From: Daucus carota subsp. sativus
Taxonomy: Eukaryota > Streptophyta > Magnoliopsida > Apiales > Apiaceae
Length of the DNA: 64,000 nucleotides
Assembly (NCBI RefSeq): GCF_001625215.2
Contig: NC_030382.2
Span: 34,892,610-34,956,609 of the forward strand
Reading direction: 5' to 3'
The notes beneath the pieces were generated by a model. The model had not been told where the DNA came from. It saw nothing but the letters and a program-made list of their open reading frames with translations, and made no database searches. A program made the translations under genes and the position numbers. Positions 1 to 10,970 of the stretch are shown here, piece after piece. How positions within the stretch are numbered: position 1 is the first letter of the stretch; each line of letters opens with the position of its first letter.

Positions 1-1019
1 AAAACTACTACTCCCACAGAATCCCCATCAAGAATCGTAAAAGTTTAAAACTAACACCCCGTCACTCAAGTCCAACTAAAAGCCAAGGTCCCAAAGAATG
101 TCCACACCCTTCTATTTTATTCCTTATAATATTTTTTTTTTCTTTTTGTTGGTGTTTAATTGCTCGGTCTAAGGTTAGAGCGCTTCGCAGTGTAAATGCG
201 TTACGAACACCACAAGACTTCACACACCACTTATTCACTTTATTCTAGTGGTTTATTTAACTGTGCAATGGTTGAGATCCCTAAAGATTTATGCACTAGT
301 ACCCATGTAGCGAGCGTTGGGTCAACAATCCCAAACCACGAAGGGCTTTAGGTTGTTAGGCACAAAGTCCCCTCAGACTTAATTACTCGAGTACTAATGA
401 GCTCAACCTAGTTAATTCTACCACTTATTTTTCTAGTGAATTTATTACTACTAATTTTTCTTTTTTTTTTTTTTCTTTTTTTTTTTTTTTCGTTTAGAAA
501 GGTATATCTACTCCTCAGTTCCCCCAAACTTAAGATTTACAGACCTAAGCTGAAGGGTGTTCAATTCAATCCTAGAATTCATGGAATTTCGTCTAAATCC
601 TATCTCAAGAACATATGTGAATTACAATTTCCAACACAAGCAAATTCCAAGTACTAACCTAGCATTGCAATTGAAATTACTAATCAAGAACTACGCACAT
701 AACTCATCATAGGCAATTAACTTGGCTTAACTTCATAATTCATGCAAATACTCGTGATACTAGCTACGACAATTACTACTAAACATGTAAAAATAAAATA
801 AAATTAAAAAAAAAAAAAAATATGAGAAAATAGAAAAACGTGAGAAATAATCAAAGCAAAATAAATAAATAAATAAAACGTGAACTACATGAACTAACTA
901 ACACATGCAAATAATAAACTACATTATAATAATATGCTCTTCCTTAGATTACCACCCCCAAACTTAAAATTTTCAATGTCCCCATTGAAAGTGATAAAAA
1001 GGCTAGAGCGCCCACATAC
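1..1019 (-). other. Non-coding 3' internal region of the Athila-like element
   Basis: No credible coding sequence. On the minus strand two purine-rich tracts with the core AAGTTTGGGGG (near 950 and 530) resemble the polypurine-type motifs seen downstream of coding regions in Athila/Tat elements. T/A homopolymer runs occur near 460-490 and 800-820. The rest (about 150-440) holds nothing I recognise. Confidence 0.45.
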
Positions 1020-2519
1020 CTACTCGGAGTCCTCCCCCTCCTCTGCCGGAGGTGAATCCGGTGGAGGATATTGCTTAGGTTTAAGAAATGGGGTATCCAC
1101 TTTCTCAAACAAAATCTCGCCACCACAAATAAAATCAAGAGCATCAAATATTGTCTTTGTCCTGCAGAAAGTCTCCAAACAAACGTTAGTAAACTTAATT
1201 GTCACTTCAAGAAGTAACCATTGATCGACATTTATACTTTCAGAGAACTTTGTGATAAAACAACGAAAAAATTCACATCCATTAAAGGACCGAACTCCTT
1301 CGACTTTCACACAAGGTGGAGGCTCGGGTGGTGGTTTTTCAGAACTCTTCACTTTCACAGGAGTCATAAGAACTTCTTGGCCTTTCATGTCACTGAATAA
1401 AGAGATGAAATTGCTATCCTCTTTTTCCAAGAGTTGAAGTGTAAGAGCCTTTTGGACTGGATAACCCACCAGATTTTGTGTAAGATCATCTTGGACAATC
1501 ATCATGTCAGCTTTAAAACATGTACTCTCAAGTATAGGGGTAGAGGTTGGATTGAAAGCCACATTTTCAATGTCAGAACATGGAGCAACCTTGATTGAGC
1601 TAATCCCCTTCAGGAAATGTAACTCAAGCACACCTGGTGTAGGAGAAACTACGATCAACTCGATATTGCTTTTTTCACGCACCTCATCATCGCCCACACG
1701 GTCCACAACAACAACTTCATCGATTTTGCCGTCAGCGACACGATCTTCCTCTTTATTAATAGGCACATCATCATCCCAGGTCGAAAAACTATCACAATCT
1801 CCATCATTTGCAAGAATGGTAGCATTTATGTCATCTTCAACTTGGGTGGCTATAAGTGGAGAAGAATCGGGTTGTTCGACAGTAAAAGAACTAGCTAACC
1901 GCTCAAGTCGAGCCTCCATCATCAGTTGTGTAGCCTTGAGTTCCTTAAGCGTCTTGTTTATGTTTACCAACATATCATATACCTCATTTGTTTGATCAGA
2001 AAGCACTTCTACAGTGGGTTGAGGAACCTGTAGATCTTGTACTTGAGGATATTGATACTGTTGAGATTGTGGTTGCTCATATTGAGGCTGATAATACTGT
2101 TGCTCAAACTGATCATATTGTTGCATTGGAGGTTCTTCATAACATTGTTGCTGAAATTTTTGTTCTTGAAATTGATGTTGACCATGATATGGGAAATCAC
2201 CAAAATTGTTGTCCATGTAAGAGAAATCTGGTTGATCCATCCATTCTTGATCACAAGAATTAGAATACTGATTGTACTCATATCCTTCTTGATAATTATA
2301 TCCATGTCCCGACTGAGTATTCTGAGAGTTGAAGTGGTTATAAGAGCATTCATAACTATAGTGACCCTGAACACCACAAACTTGACAGAAGCTGTATGTT
2401 GTAGGGGCAACTTGTGACATCTCATCGACACTCATCGGATACAAGGTCGGCTCTGTAGCTTTCGACGAATATGCCTCAACTATGGAAGATAGAAGTGCAA
2501 AGGTATCGACTTCTTCCAT
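1020..2519 (-). CDS. Gag-like protein with CCHC zinc knuckle (retroelement ORF)
   Basis: An intact 499-residue reading frame starting at the ATG of MEEVDTF; seven upstream in-frame codons are less likely because they have no Met at a conserved position. It shows a short helical N-terminus, one zinc knuckle CQVCGVQGHYSYEC (C-x2-C-x4-H-x4-C, about residues 45-58), a Gln/Tyr-rich stretch (about 60-165), a predicted amphipathic segment with Leu/Ile spacing (about 180-210), an acidic middle and a Pro-rich C-terminus. The layout of knuckle, Q-rich region and coiled segment recalls the C-terminal half of Athila gag. There is no retroviral-type protease or polymerase. The preserved frame suggests recent activity or selection within the element. 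I infer an RNA-binding gag-like role; the C-terminal 100 residues match nothing I recognise. Confidence 0.6.
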   Translation of the reverse strand: MEEVDTFALLSSIVEAYSSKATEPTLYPMSVDEMSQVAPTTYSFCQVCGVQGHYSYECSYNHFNSQNTQSGHGYNYQEGYEYNQYSNSCDQEWMDQPDFSYMDNNFGDFPYHGQHQFQEQKFQQQCYEEPPMQQYDQFEQQYYQPQYEQPQSQQYQYPQVQDLQVPQPTVEVLSDQTNEVYDMLVNINKTLKELKATQLMMEARLERLASSFTVEQPDSSPLIATQVEDDINATILANDGDCDSFSTWDDDVPINKEEDRVADGKIDEVVVVDRVGDDEVREKSNIELIVVSPTPGVLELHFLKGISSIKVAPCSDIENVAFNPTSTPILESTCFKADMMIVQDDLTQNLVGYPVQKALTLQLLEKEDSNFISLFSDMKGQEVLMTPVKVKSSEKPPPEPPPCVKVEGVRSFNGCEFFRCFITKFSESINVDQWLLLEVTIKFTNVCLETFCRTKTIFDALDFICGGEILFEKVDTPFLKPKQYPPPDSPPAEEGEDSE

Positions 2520-2733
2520 TGTAACCCTGTAACAGCACAAACACAGCCAAGAACGCAGTAAAAGCTACCTCACTTGGAACTGAAGTCCCAAGGAGGCAAA
2601 GGAAACATTATAAATAACTAAACAAAAACAATAGATACAACAACAACTAAGAAAAGTGAGAAAAGAATCCGAGTCAGTGAATTTTAATGCACACTGATGA
2701 CAAGTACGTAAACTAATTAATTAACACCGAGTC

Positions 2734-2751
2734 CCCGGCAGCGGCGCCAAA
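2734..2751 (-). other. Primer binding site of the Athila-like element
   Basis: On the minus strand, TGGCGCCGCTGCCGGGGA lies a few bases inside the LTR end. The same string occupies the same place in the Athila element at 58635. It is the characteristic primer binding sequence region of plant Athila/Tat-type elements. Confidence 0.75.
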
Positions 2752-2755
2752 AACT

Positions 2756-4300
2756 TGTTCGGTGAAATCTACACGCAAGCGCACGTGATCACAAGTAATA
2801 TATTAAGTTCGATCCCACAGAGACTGGTGAATTAAGAATACGCACCTATGCAACAATGTATGATCAATTTTCACTGCCAAGACAATTAACAAGGATGGTT
2901 TCTTTTATACTAATAACTAAATTTACTAATCAAATTCAGAATAGGAAAACACATGGGATTCTAATTTCATTATCGAATTCATCTAGAATTGAAATTACTG
3001 ATTAACATGCGACTGTTGACCCTAATCAGACAACACGAAAGTAATACATGCCAACTCTCGTTGCACACATATCATACCAATCAAAATCCACAGTTAAGAT
3101 AGAAATCTCATGGACACCAACAAAGCTCAGACCCTATATCTCTATAGCGGTAGTGTAAGCAGAGAGGTTTAAATAACAAGTCATCTATCGTGATTACACA
3201 GGGTGATAAAAATAGTTCAAGTCTACCACAAATTATGCTTCATTCACATAATCCTATGTTTACATGGCATAGTTCTAAATTCAATCATCCACTCTCGCTT
3301 CAGAAAGAATTAACAAACAACTTAGAAGTTAGCTACTCTCCTAAGAAGAATAAGTACGGCTCATGCAAAGAAATCAACGTACGTCACACAATCAAGTAAT
3401 TAATATTCGATACTAGATTACATCGATAAATCCATTAGAATCCCATGAAGGCGGTTAGTTCATAATCGAACCAATCGACATCATGGGTTCTAATGAAAAC
3501 ATGATAGAATAAAGACAAGAATTAACGGAATAAAAATGCTTGAATTAATAATAAAGATCACACGTTACAGATTGAAGTTCACGATCTCGCTCGAAACTGT
3601 CACTTCCTCGCGAAGAACGATCTAATACAACTGATAATGTGCTTGAATGATAAAACTGAAACTACGATATTGTTCTCTACTAAAAACTACTTGTACGAGG
3701 CTAGGGTTTTACACACGAGAAATTAAAATACATTGACTAGGTCAACCGGGCCTCTGCCGCTGCAAAAATCCATCAGAAAAGCTGTAAAAAAATCGGCCCG
3801 GGAAGCTTCAGTGGGGCGCCACCGCGCTACTCTAGCGCGGGCGCGCTAGTGATGCAGGCTGTAGCGCGGGCGCGCTACAGGTTAGCGCGGGCGCGATACT
3901 GTCTGTGACGGTGGCCCCGTTTCTTCGTTTCTTGCTCGTTCTCGCATGTATGTCCTTCCTCGCTTCTAGTACCACTTCCGTAGGTGATCACGGTTGCATT
4001 TAGCACATGCAACAAGCCCTTTAAACCCCTAGATAGCTCTAGTGGACGAGTGTGCTCTCGTGAGGGTTTGTAGAAGATGTACCCACAAAATCCCAAGTCG
4101 CGGTGAATCCACAATTCTCTATTCTTGCAAATAATGCACCAAAACCAACCTAAAATGATAGAAAATCACTTCATCACCTCAACTCGTGACCTGCACAGAA
4201 AAACAATAAAAACATATCAAAAGACACTAAACACTTAAGTACAATCAACCAATTTAAGTGGAAATGAAGGCCTATAAGTGTGTATAAATACCACTTATCA
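2756..4300 (-). repeat. 5' LTR of the Athila-like element (1545 bp)
   Basis: On the minus strand it begins TGATAAGTGG and ends GAACA, and it aligns end to end with the LTR at 57083-58628. Near 3833-3898 it carries three copies of a CpG-rich palindromic motif of the form TAGCGCGGGCGCGCTA. Short ORFs within it, shared with the other LTR, are not protein-coding evidence because both copies drift in frame. Confidence 0.85.
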
Positions 4301-7300
4301 TCTATCAACAACCACCCATATGACATCATTCTTTCTAAAAGTCCTTGGTAAACCGGTCACAAAATCCATGGTTATGTTTTCCCACTTCCAAATCGGAATA
4401 TCTAACTGCTGTAACAATCCACTAGGTCTCTGATGTTCTATCTTCACCTGCTGACATGTAAGACACTTTCCCACAAACTCCACTATATCTCGCTTCATTC
4501 CATTCCACCAAAAATGTGTCTTCAAATCCCTATACATCTTAGTAGAACCCGGATGAATAGAAAATGAAGAACTATGAGCCTCGGTCAAAATTGCCTCACG
4601 AATTGCCGAATCTGAAGGGACACAAAGTTTACTACCCAACCATATCACACCCTCATCATCAACACGAAAATCGGTTTGCTTCCCATTCGCCAACTCCAAT
4701 CTAATAGCATCCAACTCCGAATCATTCTTTTGAGCATCCTTAATCTTCGAAATAAGATTAGGTTCCACCTTTAAGCTTGCTACACTGCCATCTGACCCTC
4801 TCACATACAACTCCACATCTAAGCGCTCTAAATCTGAAATAAGGTGCGGCTGAGTAACAAGAGATGCCACACTCCCGAAGTTCTTCCTACTAAGAGCATC
4901 CGCCACCACATTAGCTTTCCCCGGATGGTACTGAATCTTAGCATCATAATCCTTAAGAAGTTCAAGCCACCTCCTCTGCCTCATGTTCAACTCCTTCTGC
5001 GTAAAAATGTACTTAAGACTCTTGTGATCAGTGAAGATATCACAAGTCTCTCCATATAGATAATGTCTCCAAATCTTCAATGCAAATACCACTGCTGCTA
5101 ACTCCAAGTCATGGGTCGGATAATTCACCTCATAGGGCTTAAGCTGTCTAGAGGCGTAAGAAATCACCTTCCCATGCTGCATAAGAACACACCCCAAACC
5201 TCTCTTAGAAGCATCACTGTAAACCTGATATCCCCCACTGCCTGATGGTAAAACAAGTATAGGAGCTGACACCAACCTCTTCTTTAGCTATTGGAAACTC
5301 TTCTCACGATCATCATTCCACTCGAACTTAGCACCCTTCCTCATTAGTTGAGTCATTGGCAAGGCTATGGACGAAAACCCCTCAACAAACCGCCTGTAGT
5401 AGCCTGCCAAACCCAAGTAACTCCTCACCTCTGTAACGTTGCTAGGTCTCGGCCAATTAGTGATAGCCTCGACTTTTGCAGGATCCAACTCAATTCCCTT
5501 ACCAGACACAATATGCCCCAAAAATGCAACTTGCTCCAACCAAAACTCACACTTTGAAAATTTGGCAAACAATTTCTTCTCTCTCAAAATTCCCAACACG
5601 ATGCGCAAATGCTCCTCATGCTCCTCCTTACTCCTAGAGTATATCAAAATATCATCAATGAAGACCACAACAAATTTATCAAGGTAATCATGAAAGATCC
5701 GGTTCATCAAGTCCATAAACACGACTGGTGCATTCGTCAACCCAAAAGACATCACAAGAAACTCATAGTGACCATATCGAGTGCGAAAAGCTGTCTTAGG
5801 AATATCCTCATCTCTTACTCGTAACTGGTGGTAACCCGATCTCAAATCAATCTTTGAAAAATACTTCGCCCCTTGAAACTGATCGAACAAATCATCAATA
5901 CGTGGCAACGGATACCTGTTCCTGATATTCACCTTATTCAACTCCCTATAGTCAATACACAATCTCATAGACCCATCCTTCTTCTTCACAAAAAACACCG
6001 GAGCACCCCATGGAGACACACTAGGCCTGATAAATCCTCTATCCAACAACTCTTGCAACTGCTCTTTCAACTTATGCAACTCTAGTGGTGCCATCATGTA
6101 CGGCGTCTAAGAAATAGGCTCTGCACCTGGAACAAGTTCAATACTAAACTCCACTTCTCGATGCGGTGGCAAACCTGGTAACTCATCGGGAAACACATCT
6201 GCATATTCACTCACAACTGCATAATCCTCTATACGAGACTCAACCTTGGATGTATCCCTTACAAAAGCAAGATAACCATCACAACCCTTAGACAAGAGCT
6301 TCTTCGCCTTAGGAGCTGAAATCAACTTAACCTCCCCTTTTGGTTGAGACCTCTGGTATACATACTCTGGCTTATTCACATCCCCAAAGATAACCCGTTT
6401 CTCCTCACAATTAATCGTCTCCCTATACTCACTCAACCAATCCATACCCAAAATAATGTCAAAGTCATGCATCATCATCAGAAGCAAGTTGACCTTATAA
6501 TTTCTATCCCCCACAACTATCAAACACTCTCGATACACATCAGAAATACTAACAGAAGTCCTCATAGGGGTAGCAATAGACATATGCGGAGATAATAATG
6601 AAGGTAAGACACCAAGATAACGAACATATGATAGGGATACCACAGAACGAGTCGAACCAGTATCAAATAACACATAAGCATCACGTGTACCCACAAAAAC
6701 CGTTCCGGAAACAGTACCTGGATTAGTTGCTGCCTGAAGAAGTCAATGAGAAGACTCTGCCTGTAGGATTCTGCTGATTCGGCTGACCTCCACTGCCACT
6801 ACCTCCATCACCATTATTACGTGGACAGTCCTTTAACCTATGATTCATCGAACCACACGGGAAACATGCCCCAGTCTGTTTATAACAAGCTCTGCCCGGA
6901 TGGTGTCTACCACATGTAGCACAAGGAGCCACCGGAATCATATTGGGGTTACCCCCATACGTTGGATAACGTCCCTGTCCCTGTCCCCTTTGACGATTCT
7001 ACCACTGTCTAGGCTGCTGCTGAAACTGCTGAGTCTGCCCCTGCTGAGCTTGTCCCTGACCACTATACTGATTCTGTCTCTGACCATGAGCTGTATGACC
7101 TCCCCTATTCTGGTTTTGTCCACGCCACTGTCCATACCGACTGTTCTGACCATCATACCCATGTCTACCTGTGCTGGGACTAGCTGATCATCTCCACCCC
7201 TCTTACGACCACTGTTAGATCTGTTAGTCCGGAAGTCTATACGCTCCTTCTCAACATCCTTGGCTGCATCAGCCACCTCTGCTACATTCTGAAATCTGGA

Positions 7301-7927
7301 AGAAATGATAGACATCCTAAGAGACGACTTCAGCCCCCATTTAAATTTTTCAGCCTGCTGTTCTGCAGTCCCTGCAGAAGTCCCAGCAAATCCCGCCAAC
7401 CTGATAAATCTCGCAAGATACTCAGTGATACTCTCATCATGCTTCTGCTCAATAGAATTAAACTCTCTCATATAACCATCCTTCTCTTCCTTTGAGAAGT
7501 ACTGCTCATAAAACAAATCTGTGAATCCCTGCCAAGTCAATGCCTCAACAAATGCATCACCCCTGATAGTCTTCACTCCTCTCCACCACCTCTGAGCATC
7601 CCCTTCTAACTTATACACAGCCAACCTCACCTTTGTAGCGTCATCACATCCCAATGCATCAAAAATCTTCTCAAGATGACCAATCCAATTTTCAGCATCA
7701 ATAGGTTGTGGTGCTGAATGGAAAGAATCCGGTTTCTGCTTAACAAACCTATCGAACCAAGCTAGTGCATCAGGCTGATTTTGTTGCTCTTCATTATTTC
7801 CTGGGTTTCCCTGATTTTGCGCAGCTTGTTGCAAAGCCTGAGTCACTGCTTGAGCTATCAACTGAGCTAACTCAGCTGCACCAATGTTAACGTTATCGCG
7901 CCTAGGATTCTCACGTCTAGGAGGCAT
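4301..7927 (-). pseudogene. Tekay-like Ty3/gypsy gag-pol polyprotein, degraded and truncated
   Basis: Minus-strand remnant of one polyprotein. In order: gag from ATG 7927 (retrotransposon gag domain with the RWWRG signature), a double zinc-knuckle region CATCGRHHPG...CFPCGSMNHRLKDC (about 6920-6820), aspartic protease (LFDTGSTRSVVS, about 6670), reverse transcriptase with [11 protein letters not shown] (about 5650), RNase H ([10 protein letters not shown], about 5230), an HHCC integrase zinc finger and the start of the integrase core (MDFVTGLP). Breaks visible: a frameshift near 7187, an in-frame stop near 7010, another frameshift near 6735, stop codons at about 6107 (in the PIS-TPY motif) and 5288, and truncation at 4301 by the Athila LTR. 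The gag start and pol share one frame, consistent with an ancestral single ORF. The domain order and zinc-knuckle style point to the Tekay/Del chromovirus lineage; a chromodomain cannot be checked because the 3' end lies outside the window. Confidence 0.85.
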
Positions 7928-8103
7928 CTACAATATAATAAACGAAGTGAATAAGAAAACGAGATTGGATAAGAAAATAGTACAAGCAGATATCAAATGA
8001 ATTGCGCAGATGAAGTGAGCAGTTGAAATGAATTTAAACAGAATACCCATCCTAACGTCCACCCACTCTCACAGGTCAACCAATATAGGTTTTCTACAGG
8101 AAA

Positions 8104-8123
8104 GAACCTGAGCTCTGATGCCA
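8104..8123 (-). other. Primer binding site (initiator tRNA-Met type) of the Tekay-like element
   Basis: On the minus strand TGGCATCAGAGCTCAGGTTC lies just inside an LTR end ...TGTTACA (boundary near 8128). It resembles the initiator tRNA-Met 3' end used by many plant LTR elements. Confidence 0.7.
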
Positions 8124-8127
8124 ACTC

Positions 8128-9443
8128 TGTAACACTGGACACTGGACAGAGTAAAGAAATAGGTCGCGCATTATTTTAGTACCTTAAACTCAAACATGAG
8201 TTTTGTTACGTTTTTAGAATTAAGTTGCACTATTATCAGGCTTGTCTGTATTAATTATGCGTTGTTGGGATGTATGTCTAAGTCGGATACTAATACACTT
8301 TATTAATAAATTATAATCTTATATTTAGGTTCGGAGTCGGGAGTTTAGCGGATTTTTTACGGCGTCTCGTGAGTGTTCGATTAGCTATTTTCGAGGTACG
8401 GATTCTATTTCTTTTATTCAGCGCTACTCCTTTCAGTATTAAATAATTTTGATCTGTCCTATTTTAATCCGTGCGATTTGCTAAGTTTTGTTCTGTGCTA
8501 TTCATTTGACTGTTTTGATTTCCGAAAAATATTTTAAAAAAATCTGTTTTGAAAGATTGAAATATTTGTTATGCGGTTTTCAAGGATTTTACAAAATTGT
8601 GAATTGTTCAGTTTATTTGAAATATCTGTACCATGTGATTTAAGTTGTGAAAACTATTTTGTTTTGAACCCTTAGAGAGATATAGGGTATACCGAGTTAC
8701 CCAGCTGTAGGGGTACTACAGCCATGTCTTTGCGGCACCATTGACATGACACTTCCGTGACAGTGTGATTGGTCATGGCGTATCCTTCTGTTAGCTCTTG
8801 GGAGGAGCTTTGGCCATTATGATTATTTGTTCAGGATACGTGGGTGCACCCAGTTCAGTTTTGATATGATTTGTGATTTGACGGTGATATGATTCCGTGA
8901 GTGCACCCATGTATCCTGAACAAATAATCAAAATGGCCAAAGCTCCTCCTAGGAGCTAACAGAAGGATACGCCGTGACCAATCACACTGTCACGGAAGTG
9001 TCATGTCAATGGTGTCGCAAAGACATGGATGTAGTACCCCTACAGCTGGGTAACTCGGTATACCCTATATCTCTCTAAGGGTTCGAACAAAACAATTTTC
9101 ACAACTTGAAAATCACAGGGTACAGATATTTCAAATAAACTGAGCAAATCATATTTTGTAAAATCTTTGAAAACCGCATCACAAATATTTCAATCTTTCA
9201 AAACAGATTTTTAAAATATTTTTCGAAAATCAAAACAGTCAAATGAGTAGCGCAAAACAACCTTAGCAAATCAGACAGATTAAAATAGGACAGATCAAAA
9301 TTATTTAATACCGAAAGGAGTAGCGCTGAATAAAAAGAATAGAATCCGTACCTCGAAACTAGCACACCAAACACTCACGAGAAGCCGTAAATAATCCGAT
9401 AAACTCCCGACTCCGAACCTAAATATAAAATTATAATTTATTA
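8128..9443. repeat. Tekay-like LTR region containing a long inverted repeat
   Basis: The LTR of the Tekay-like element should start at 8128, next to its primer binding site. The region contains two arms, 8304-8849 and 8901-9443, that are reverse complements with about 90% identity around a loop of about 50 bases. Long runs match base for base, including the CCCTATATCTCTCTAAGG block and the terminal GTGCACCCA block. Beyond 8304 and 9443 the flanks diverge. Either two LTR pieces are joined head to head, or one LTR acquired an inverted copy. The outer LTR border could not be placed. Confidence 0.7.
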
Positions 9444-10359
9444 TCTTTGCATACATTGACCAGCAAGCATATTAGCCATAAATAAATATATCCATTAAAT
9501 ATATGAACTCTTATCGTTGGTTAAGCTATTATTTAAATAATATTAGTTACGCGACCAAAACCAGAATCACAGTACACGTGAACATAAAACTTAATCAAAC
9601 TAATAACCTGGTCAGGCACTACATCTAATTAGGTGGAATCAGAATAGATTATAATGGTCCATGACCTCCGCTCCAGTCCAGAATATTATTACTCTTCATG
9701 CGCACTTGGCTGCTAAGTTTTACAATTCCATCACATTATACTACCCACCAAATCATGCATGCGGAGAGGGTTCTTGTAGTCACCTAAAATAATAACATAA
9801 ATCTATATACAGAACAGACCCGACTGCAGGCTCATGTACGAGAGATAAAACGCGAACACAGTACATAAGTCACACTTATTAATCATTTGGCGCATTATAT
9901 ACTTATATATAATAAGCGTAAGGGAGATAATTTGGTCGCATGGTCCTCTGGTCCAAAAACTTATCATCCGTTAGATTTTATATTGAACAAATAAGCACCG
10001 TTAGATTGGAAAATTAAATTCTGTTCTACAAGGCAACTGATATCACCTTGCATGTTTATAATTCTTTTTCTGAATTCAAAACAAATTCTGTCTTTCATGT
10101 GTATATGATTTTTTTAATCCCAAATAAATATTTCTTACCAGTTTTATTCGTAGAATCATATAAATCTCACCGTCACAATTTTTTTGATAATATATTTTAA
10201 AATTAATAAGCCGGATTTATGTGATTAGCAAATACAAAAACTTTTTCCTAATCCAAAATAGATTCTACTTTCTTATTGCAGTTTATGATTCTTTTTCTTA
10301 ATTCAAAAAAAAAAATGTTTATCAATTTTAATTTAGAACCATATAATTTTTTTGAAAAA
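9444..10359. other. Intergenic, no gene seen
   Basis: AT-rich sequence without a supportable coding region. A stretch near 9902 (TATATATAATAAGCG) resembles 5' regions of some plant Helitrons and could be the start of the element ending at 10955, but this is not firm. Confidence 0.4.
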
Positions 10360-10377
10360 TATTTAAATCACATTATA

Positions 10378-10594
10378 TTTCTTTTTTTTTTAACCTAGGA
10401 ATCCGCAGCCGCTACCCTTCGGGTGCGCACTAACCCACGAGCTCACGCAATAGCGCTAGGCTCTAATCCACACTTTGGCCACGAGCTCACGCAATAGCGC
10501 TAGGCTCTAATCCACACCACAGTTTGGGAGTCGAACCTGTGACCAAGAGGATAGATGTCATCTCTTTAACCGGCTAAACCAACCCTTGCGGGCT
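10378..10594 (-). mobile_element. tRNA-derived SINE with internal duplication
   Basis: Read on the minus strand it opens GCCCGCAAGGGTTGG, has an A-box-like TAGCCGGTTAAAGAG followed about 30 bases later by a good B box GGTTCGACTCC, and ends in an A-rich tail (the T-run at 10381-10391 on plus). Imperfect 17-bp target duplications (ATTTAAAT-Y-ACA-Y-TATA) flank it at 10361-10377 and 10595-10611. Inside, a segment of about 37 bp occurs twice, starting at 10438 and 10481. Polymerase III promoter boxes, a poly-A tail and long target duplications are the hallmarks of SINEs. Confidence 0.75.
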
Positions 10595-10927
10595 ATTTAA
10601 ATTACACTATAATAATTCTAATATAAAATACATTTATAAATATAATCTAATAAGAGTTGGCAATAACGTATTCCACTCAAAATATATTAAAATTTGATAG
10701 AAAGAATTTAATACTTTGGCAGGGTACATACGAGAAAAGGAATGGCTTCATTACAATAGTTTATTTGAAGTCATTAATGGCTGTGTGTATTTATCACAGT
10801 TCTAACTTACAAACAAATTATAATTTCGAATTTTATTTTATTGAAAATTTTAATTTATTATTTATATATTAAATTTCTTCACACCATTTAAAATATATTT
10901 AAAAAGTTTATAAATAATTAAAAAGCT

Positions 10928-10955
10928 CCCGTGCCTTGCACGGGCTATAAGCTAG
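10928..10955 (+). mobile_element. Helitron 3' terminus
   Basis: A perfect-stem hairpin CCCGTGCCTTGCACGGG is followed by CTATAAG and the terminal CTAG before a T at 10956. This is the canonical Helitron 3' end (hairpin then CTRR, insertion between A and T). The 5' end was not fixed; the element would include the SINE as a nested insertion if it starts near 9902. Confidence 0.65.
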
Positions 10956-10970
10956 TACATATAACACATA

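Larger units (their letters stand above)
1..4300 (-). mobile_element. Non-autonomous Athila-like LTR retrotransposon, 5' part
   Basis: On the minus strand the order is 5' LTR (4300 to 2756), primer binding site, a leader, one 499-codon ORF, then non-coding sequence running off the window start. The LTR is the same length within 1 bp as that of the Athila element at 57083 and looks about 95% identical where I compared it. The leader after the primer binding site also matches for about 100 bp and then diverges. No protease, reverse transcriptase or integrase is seen before the window ends, so I infer a non-autonomous derivative; the 3' LTR must lie outside the window. The element interrupts the Tekay-like integrase at 4300/4301. 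Confidence 0.75.

Noticed and set aside
3875..4114. A small protein shared by both Athila LTRs
   Set aside because: The frame lies wholly inside the LTR, diverges in frame between copies at the GC-rich palindromes, and has no start context of its own.
10490..10594. A tRNA gene
   Set aside because: A and B boxes are present but there is no cloverleaf; an A-tail and target duplications show it is a SINE.
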